NCBI GenBank assembly: GCA_964438695.1
Contig: CAYTKP010000034.1
Location: 1 to 9,181, forward strand
DNA: 9,181 nucleotides
Direction: 5' to 3'
Source of the DNA: Phoenicimicrobium sp964438695
Lineage (GTDB): Bacteria > Atribacterota > Phoenicimicrobiia > Phoenicimicrobiales > Phoenicimicrobiaceae
Part shown: in pieces, positions 5,880-9,181 of the stretch
Layout of the letters: each line of letters begins with the position of its first letter
Position numbering within the stretch: the first letter of the stretch is position 1
Notes under the pieces: model-generated
Databases searched by the model: none
What the model was told of the DNA's origin: nothing
The model's input: only the letters and a program-made list of their open reading frames with translations
Program-made: the position numbers and the translations under genes

Positions 5880-6908
5880 ATGAAATTAGAAGAATTTAAT
5901 TATTACCTTCCGCAGGGTTTCATTGCCCAAAGACCAATTAAACCGAGAGATCACAGTCGTTTAATGGTTTTGCACAGGTCAAAAAAAGAAATTAAACATG
6001 ACATTTTTAAAAATATCGGGAATTATCTTAAAGAGGGAGATCTTTTAGTTTTGAATAATACTAAAGTTTTACCTGCCCGGGTATTTGGCATTAAAGAAAA
6101 AACTAAAGGAAAAGTAGAAATATTACTCCTTAAACCCATAGACGATAATTGCTGGGAAGTTTTAATTAGGCCTGGCAAAAGCGTTCATCGTGGAACTAAA
6201 ATAATATTTAGCAATGAATTAAGTGGAAAAGTTAAAACTAAAGATGAAAAAAAAGGTAGTTATGTTATTGAATTTAGCTTTGCTGGTGATTTTAAAGAGA
6301 TATTAAAAAAAATTGGGAAGGTTCCTACTCCTCCTTATATTAAAGAGGAATTAAAGGAAAAGGATGATTATCAAACGGTTTTTGCGATTCAAGATGGTTC
6401 AATTGCTGCCCCTACAGCTGGTTTTCATTTTACTAAAGTTTTATTGAAGGAGCTTAGTAATAAAGGTGTAGAAATAGTTTATGTAACCCTACATGTTGGT
6501 CGAGGAACTTTTGAACCCATAAGAGTTTCTGAAATAGAAAAACATAAAATGTCTTCAGAATTTTACTCTATTTCCCCTGATGTTGCACAAAAGATTAATT
6601 GTGCTCGCGGTGAAAAGAGAAGAGTTATTTCGGTTGGAACAAGTACAACTCGTACTTTAGAGTCTGCTTTTAGTTTTGATAGGGATGGAATTGTGAGTGG
6701 CAGTAATTGGAGCAATATGTTTATTTATCCTGGGTATAAATTTAAAGTAGTAGATATATTAATTACTAATTTTCATCTTCCACAATCAACTCCATTATTA
6801 CTTGCCGCTGCTTTTGCGGAAAAGGATTTTATTTTTAAAGCATATCAAGAAGCAATAAGAGAAAAATATAGATTTTATAGCTTTGGAGATGCGATGATTA
6901 TTATATAG
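5880..6908 (+). CDS. queA: S-adenosylmethionine:tRNA ribosyltransferase-isomerase
   Basis: QueA transfers and rearranges the ribose of S-adenosylmethionine onto 7-aminomethyl-7-deazaguanine in the tRNA wobble position, giving epoxyqueuosine, the step after Tgt. Family signatures are RDHSRLMVL (23-31), LVLNNTKVLPARVFG (56-70), GSIAAPTAGFHFT (173-185), HVGRGTFEPIR (205-215), VGTSTTRTLES (252-262), SNMFIYPGYKFKVVD (278-292), NFHLPQSTPLLLAAAFA (297-313) and RFYSFGDAMII (331-341). Its 342 residues are normal. One oddity is HKMSSEF (222-228): the family usually has HKMHSE, so a conserved His appears as Ser225. The start is ATG with only a weak GGGTTAG behind it, 21 bases after the spoIID-like stop. 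This suggests translation partly coupled to the upstream gene. tgt lies 342 bases downstream. Confidence 0.96.
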   Translation: MKLEEFNYYLPQGFIAQRPIKPRDHSRLMVLHRSKKEIKHDIFKNIGNYLKEGDLLVLNNTKVLPARVFGIKEKTKGKVEILLLKPIDDNCWEVLIRPGKSVHRGTKIIFSNELSGKVKTKDEKKGSYVIEFSFAGDFKEILKKIGKVPTPPYIKEELKEKDDYQTVFAIQDGSIAAPTAGFHFTKVLLKELSNKGVEIVYVTLHVGRGTFEPIRVSEIEKHKMSSEFYSISPDVAQKINCARGEKRRVISVGTSTTRTLESAFSFDRDGIVSGSNWSNMFIYPGYKFKVVDILITNFHLPQSTPLLLAAAFAEKDFIFKAYQEAIREKYRFYSFGDAMIII

Positions 6909-6912
6909 TCGT

Positions 6913-6944
6913 TAGCATGAAATTAGCGTGTAGCGTATAGGCGT
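6913..6944. repeat. TAGCRTR heptamer array after queA
   Basis: Four related units are present: TAGCATG (6913), TAGCGTG (6924), TAGCGTA (6931) and TAGGCGT (6938, with one extra G). The last three are consecutive. The array begins five bases after the queA stop. A related stretch, AGCGTAT, TGCATAC, ACCCTAT, TAGCGAA, occurs at 7190-7217 just before tgt. The two may be degraded copies of one family. Confidence 0.5.
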
Positions 6945-6966
6945 GGGTTATAAACGTAAGCATGCT

Positions 6967-7003
6967 CAATTTACCAATTTACCAATTCTCCGATTGACCA
7001 ATT
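6967..7003. repeat. Octamer tandem array, inverted relative to 31-54
   Basis: The motif CAATT or CGATT recurs at exactly 8-base steps, starting at 6967, 6975, 6983, 6991 and 6999. The units are CAATTTAC, CAATTTAC, CAATTCTC, CGATTGAC and a partial CAATT. Bases 6982-6994 are the exact reverse complement of 28-40 at the start of the window. With the neighbouring heptamers and the hairpin at 7045-7063, it fills much of the 342-base queA-tgt gap. I saw no convincing promoter, terminator or RNA gene in that gap. Confidence 0.7.
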
Positions 7004-7044
7004 AAAATATAATATGCCTATAGAGTACAGCATGCAGGGAAACA

Positions 7045-7063
7045 GCAATAGTATTGCTATTGC
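7045..7063. repeat. Short perfect inverted repeat in the queA-tgt gap
   Basis: GCAATAG (7045-7051) and CTATTGC (7057-7063) form a perfect 7-bp stem around a five-base loop. No T run follows on the + strand. The right arm continues into CTATTGCGTA (7057-7066), a 10-mer also found at 4287-4296 before the spoIID-like gene. It may belong to the dispersed repeat family rather than act as a terminator. Confidence 0.45.
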
Positions 7064-7189
7064 GTACTGTGTGAGGAAAAATTAATACAAAATATAAAAT
7101 AGGAATAGAGCCCATGCCTATCCGTAACAGAAAAAAATAGACCTAAAAGGCGCAAGATAAATTAATTATTAGAAAAATCAGAAATGTAG

Positions 7190-7217
7190 AGCGTATTGCA
7201 TACACCCTATTAGCGAA
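7190..7217. repeat. GCGTAT-related heptamers upstream of tgt
   Basis: Four 7-base steps read AGCGTAT, TGCATAC, ACCCTAT, TAGCGAA. They resemble the TAGCRTR units after queA. They lie 33 bases before the tgt start and could fall in its leader. The periodicity is imperfect, so this is a tentative repeat call. Confidence 0.35.
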
Positions 7218-7250
7218 AAATAAATTATCAGATTAAGATGGTGGAAAAAA

Positions 7251-8360
7251 TTGACAATAAAATTCGAAGTGGTAAGAGAATGTAAAAAAAGCAAGGCAAG
7301 GTTGGGAAAATTATATACTTCCCGGGGAGTAATTGATACCCCGGTATTTATGCCTGTGGGTACTCAGGCTACAGTTAAAGCTATGACTCCTCAAGAATTA
7401 GAAAGGCTGGGTATCAAGATTATCCTAAGCAATTCTTATCATTTATATTTGAGGCCAGGACATAATTTGATTGCTCAAGTAGGTGGACTGCATAAGTTTA
7501 TGGGTTGGAAAGGAGCTATATTAACTGATAGTGGTGGGTTTCAGATTTTTAGTTTAGGAGAGTTAAACAAAATAGATGATAATGGAGTGTTTTTTAATTC
7601 TCATATTGATGGTTCAAGACATTTTATAAGTCCAGAAAAGGCTATGGAAATTCAAATGGCTTTGGGTTCTGATATTGCAATGGCTTTCGATGAATGTGCT
7701 CCTTATCCTGCCGGCAAATATCAGGTAGAAATTGCTGCTCAAAGGACTATTCAATGGGCAAAGAGATGCAAAAAAGCACATCATAGCACTAATCAGAGTT
7801 TGTTTGGAATTGTTCAAGGAGGTACCTTTAAAGATTTAAGGATTGAGAATGCTAATAAATTAGTGGAATTAGACTTTCCCGGTTATGCTATAGGGGGGTT
7901 AAGTGTAGGTGAACCAAAATCTTTAATGTATGAAGTTTTGGATTATACAGTCCCTTGTTTACCGATCGATAAACCTCGATATTTAATGGGAGTAGGAGCT
8001 CCGCAAAGTATATTAGAGGGGATTACCAGGGGCATTGATATGTTTGATTGTGTTCTTCCTACTAGAAATGCCAGAAATGGTTCTTTATTTACTTATTCAG
8101 GTAAATTAACCATAACCAATGCTAAATACAAAGATGATTTTACTCCCTTAGATGATAGATGTCATTGTTATACTTGTCAAAATTTTACTAAAGCTTATCT
8201 TCGCCATTTGTATATTTCGAAGGAAATACTTGGTTCGATTTTAGGGACTATCCATAACCTTTATTTTATAGCTAATTTAATGAAGGATATTAGGTTAGCA
8301 TTAGTAGAAGAAAGGTTTTTAGAATTTAAAGAGGAATTTCTTACTAATTTTCTGAGTTAA
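7251..8360 (+). CDS. tgt: tRNA-guanine transglycosylase
   Basis: Tgt swaps guanine 34 for preQ1 in tRNAs for Asp, Asn, His and Tyr, the committed tRNA step of queuosine synthesis. QueA acts on its product. Signatures include TPVFMPVGTQATVKAMTP (30-47), NSYHLYLRPG (61-70), ILTDSGGFQIFSL (90-102, with D93 in the active site), GIVQGG (186-191), GYAIGGLSVGE (211-221) and GIDMFDCVLPTRNARNG (261-277), where D266 corresponds to the nucleophilic Asp. The zinc site is complete: C304, C306, C309 (CHCYTC) and H335. Its 369 residues are the normal bacterial length. The start is TTG, with a modest GGTGG at 7240-7244, six bases away; no in-frame ATG precedes the conserved N-terminus. The gap upstream is repeat-rich, so it may have a promoter I cannot see or rely on read-through from queA. 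Confidence 0.97.
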   Translation: MTIKFEVVRECKKSKARLGKLYTSRGVIDTPVFMPVGTQATVKAMTPQELERLGIKIILSNSYHLYLRPGHNLIAQVGGLHKFMGWKGAILTDSGGFQIFSLGELNKIDDNGVFFNSHIDGSRHFISPEKAMEIQMALGSDIAMAFDECAPYPAGKYQVEIAAQRTIQWAKRCKKAHHSTNQSLFGIVQGGTFKDLRIENANKLVELDFPGYAIGGLSVGEPKSLMYEVLDYTVPCLPIDKPRYLMGVGAPQSILEGITRGIDMFDCVLPTRNARNGSLFTYSGKLTITNAKYKDDFTPLDDRCHCYTCQNFTKAYLRHLYISKEILGSILGTIHNLYFIANLMKDIRLALVEERFLEFKEEFLTNFLS

Positions 8361-8433
8361 ATAGCATTAGAAGTAGATAGAAAACAGGATATGCTAACAC
8401 AACTAATACAAATGCATTGCCTTAAAAAATAAT

Positions 8434-8462
8434 TTGCCAAATAAAATTAAATTGTGTATAAT
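8434..8462 (+). promoter_or_regulatory. Strong sigma70-type promoter for yajC
   Basis: TTGCCA (8434-8439) and a perfect TATAAT (8457-8462) are separated by 17 bases. Transcription would start near 8469, about 40 bases before the yajC ATG. This suggests yajC is not dependent on tgt transcription. Confidence 0.7.
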
Positions 8463-8508
8463 TTAAACGTTATTTTTAAAATAAAAAAGAAAGGCGTGAT
8501 AAATAAAA

Positions 8509-8769
8509 ATGGAAGCACTTCAACAGTTTTTACCTTTGATTATTATATTTGGTATATTTTATTTTATTCTGATTCGTCCCCAGCAACAAAAGCAAAAACA
8601 ACATAAATTAATGTTGGATAGTTTACAAAAAGGAGATAAAGTGATTACTATTGGAGGCATATATGGGATAATTAGAGATATCAAGGGAGATACCTTGACT
8701 TTAGAAATTGCCAAAGATGTAATGATAAATACTACCCGCAATGCTATTGGGGTAAAACGAGAAAAGTAA
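8509..8769 (+). CDS. yajC: Preprotein translocase accessory subunit YajC
   Basis: YajC is a small single-pass membrane protein that associates with SecDF and the SecYEG channel during protein export. It has an N-terminal membrane segment at about residues 7-22 (rich in I, F and L), then RPQQQKQKQHK (23-33), the hallmark positively charged stretch. A soluble domain follows with KGDKVITIGGIYGIIRDI (41-58) and a nucleic-acid-like beta pattern ending at TTRNAIGV. Its 86 residues are typical. The ribosome site AAAGG near 8490-8494 is rather far from the ATG (14 bases). It has its own promoter upstream and a strong terminator downstream, so it looks monocistronic, although it sits in the usual tgt-yajC-secD order. 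Confidence 0.94.
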   Translation: MEALQQFLPLIIIFGIFYFILIRPQQQKQKQHKLMLDSLQKGDKVITIGGIYGIIRDIKGDTLTLEIAKDVMINTTRNAIGVKREK

Positions 8770-8812
8770 AAAAGCAATTTAAAAAGGGGAAAAGTTATAG
8801 AGATAAGTAAAA

Positions 8813-8856
8813 TATAAAGGCAGGTATCATTTATTATACCTGCCTTTATATTTTTG
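8813..8856 (+). terminator. Rho-independent terminator after yajC
   Basis: Bases 8813-8827 and 8836-8850 form a perfect 15-bp stem with a core of AAAGGCAGGTAT pairing to ATACCTGCCTTT, an 8-base loop, and a T-rich tail (TATTTTT) after it. It lies 43 bases after the yajC stop and separates yajC from secD. The flanking A-rich side gives it weak potential on the minus strand as well. Confidence 0.88.
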
Positions 8857-8986
8857 CATATTAACACCTTACTTGTTCTTATTTTAAAGCTTAAAAGAAA
8901 AAGTTATGGGTGAAATCGAAAAGAGACAGTCAAAACGATAGAGAGGTTTTAGGAGGATTTACCCTTCTGATAATCTTGTGTTATCA

Positions 8987-9016
8987 TTGACAAGAAAAAT
9001 AGTAAAATATTATAAT
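8987..9016 (+). promoter_or_regulatory. Consensus promoter P1 for secD
   Basis: TTGACA (8987-8992) and TATAAT (9011-9016) are both perfect consensus boxes with an 18-base spacer. The expected start point is near 9023, which coincides with the -35 box of a second promoter. The stretch 8857-8986 before it holds no gene I can support, only an isolated AGGAGG at 8951-8956. Confidence 0.72.
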
Positions 9017-9022
9017 TATAAG

Positions 9023-9051
9023 TTGACAGATGAAATTGTTAATTGTTTAAA
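9023..9051 (+). promoter_or_regulatory. Second promoter P2 for secD
   Basis: A second perfect TTGACA (9023-9028) is followed after 17 bases by TTTAAA (9046-9051), a moderate -10 box. It starts 36 bases downstream of the P1 -35 box. A transcript would begin near 9058, leaving about 35 bases before the secD start. Confidence 0.5.
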
Positions 9052-9092
9052 ATCGAAAAGGCAGGAAAAAATTAGAAAGAGAGGATTTTTAT

Positions 9093-9181
9093 ATGAATTG
9101 GACTAAAACGCTAAGAATCACTAGCATCTTTGTAGTAATTTTTATTGCAATTATATTATCGTTTCCTCTAAATGAAAAGAT
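9093..9181 (+). CDS. secD: SecD N-terminus, cut by the window end
   Basis: Only 29 codons are present: MNWTKTLRITSIFVVIFIAI and the next nine residues, a short polar start followed by a single hydrophobic membrane helix (about 9-24). SecD uses the proton-motive force with SecF to help pull exported proteins across the membrane, and such an N-terminal helix is expected. The call rests mainly on position directly behind yajC in the common tgt-yajC-secD order. A GAGAGGA site at 9079-9085 supports the ATG. A different membrane protein cannot be excluded from this fragment alone. Confidence 0.72.
   Translation, partial: MNWTKTLRITSIFVVIFIAIILSFPLNEK

Noticed and set aside
6994..7013. TTGACC followed by TATAAT in the queA-tgt gap as a tgt promoter
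   Set aside because: The boxes are only 8 bases apart, far too close for sigma70, and no -35 fits the TATAAT at 17 bases.
7187..7225. Possible preQ1-I riboswitch before tgt (TACACCC then an A-rich tail)
   Set aside because: The required first stem does not form, and the bases are better explained by the GCGTAT-type heptamers. A covariance-model search for preQ1 aptamers would settle it.
8978..9106. GTG-initiated ORF of 42 codons overlapping the secD promoters
   Set aside because: It contains both promoter boxes and runs into the secD start. AGGAGG lies 21 bases upstream, too far for a normal site.
1..9181. CRISPR array, tRNA, rRNA or defence system
   Set aside because: No repeat-spacer structure of the right size, no tRNA cloverleaf and no defence-type motifs were seen. 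The tandem repeats have periods of 7-8 bases, not about 60-70.

Overview
The window is AT-rich bacterial chromosome with every intact gene on the + strand. The order is nadE, IS remnant, yebC, ruvC, ruvA, ruvB, spoIID-like, queA, tgt, yajC, secD (cut by the window end). From general knowledge, a ruv-queA-tgt-yajC-secD string with a SpoIID/LytB protein inside it is typical of Clostridia-like Firmicutes and of some deep AT-rich lineages such as Atribacterota. No rRNA or other taxonomic marker is present, so the assignment is an inference held at low confidence. Four of the nine complete genes with assigned products start with TTG or GTG.

Region by region: bases 1-87 hold a short octamer array and the nadE ribosome site. 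nadE (88-810) makes NAD. Bases 811-1206 have no intact gene; they hold a decayed minus-strand IS3-type OrfA and then a good promoter for yebC. yebC and ruvC overlap by four bases. ruvA and ruvB follow after spacers of 119 and 82 bases and complete the Holliday-junction set. A secreted SpoIID/LytB-type protein comes next, with queA 21 bases behind it. After a 342-base repeat-rich gap comes tgt, the partner of queA in queuosine tRNA modification. yajC has its own promoter and is closed by a 15-bp perfect hairpin terminator. secD then restarts from tandem TTGACA promoters.

Functionally, the window joins cofactor synthesis (NadE), translation (YebC, QueA, Tgt), recombination (RuvABC), cell-wall work (SpoIID-like) and protein export (YajC, SecD). 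This is a housekeeping region. I see no defence system, prophage or toxin module.

The least explained signal lies in the spacers. Several carry short, degenerate tandem arrays with a clean 7- or 8-base period and different unit sequences: GGRGAATT and its inverted form, CAGNNNN, TAGCRTR and YGTNNNN. The 13-base core of the octamer array recurs inverted about 6.9 kb away. These resemble the class of short tandemly repeated heptamers described in cyanobacteria, but the family here is not one I can name.
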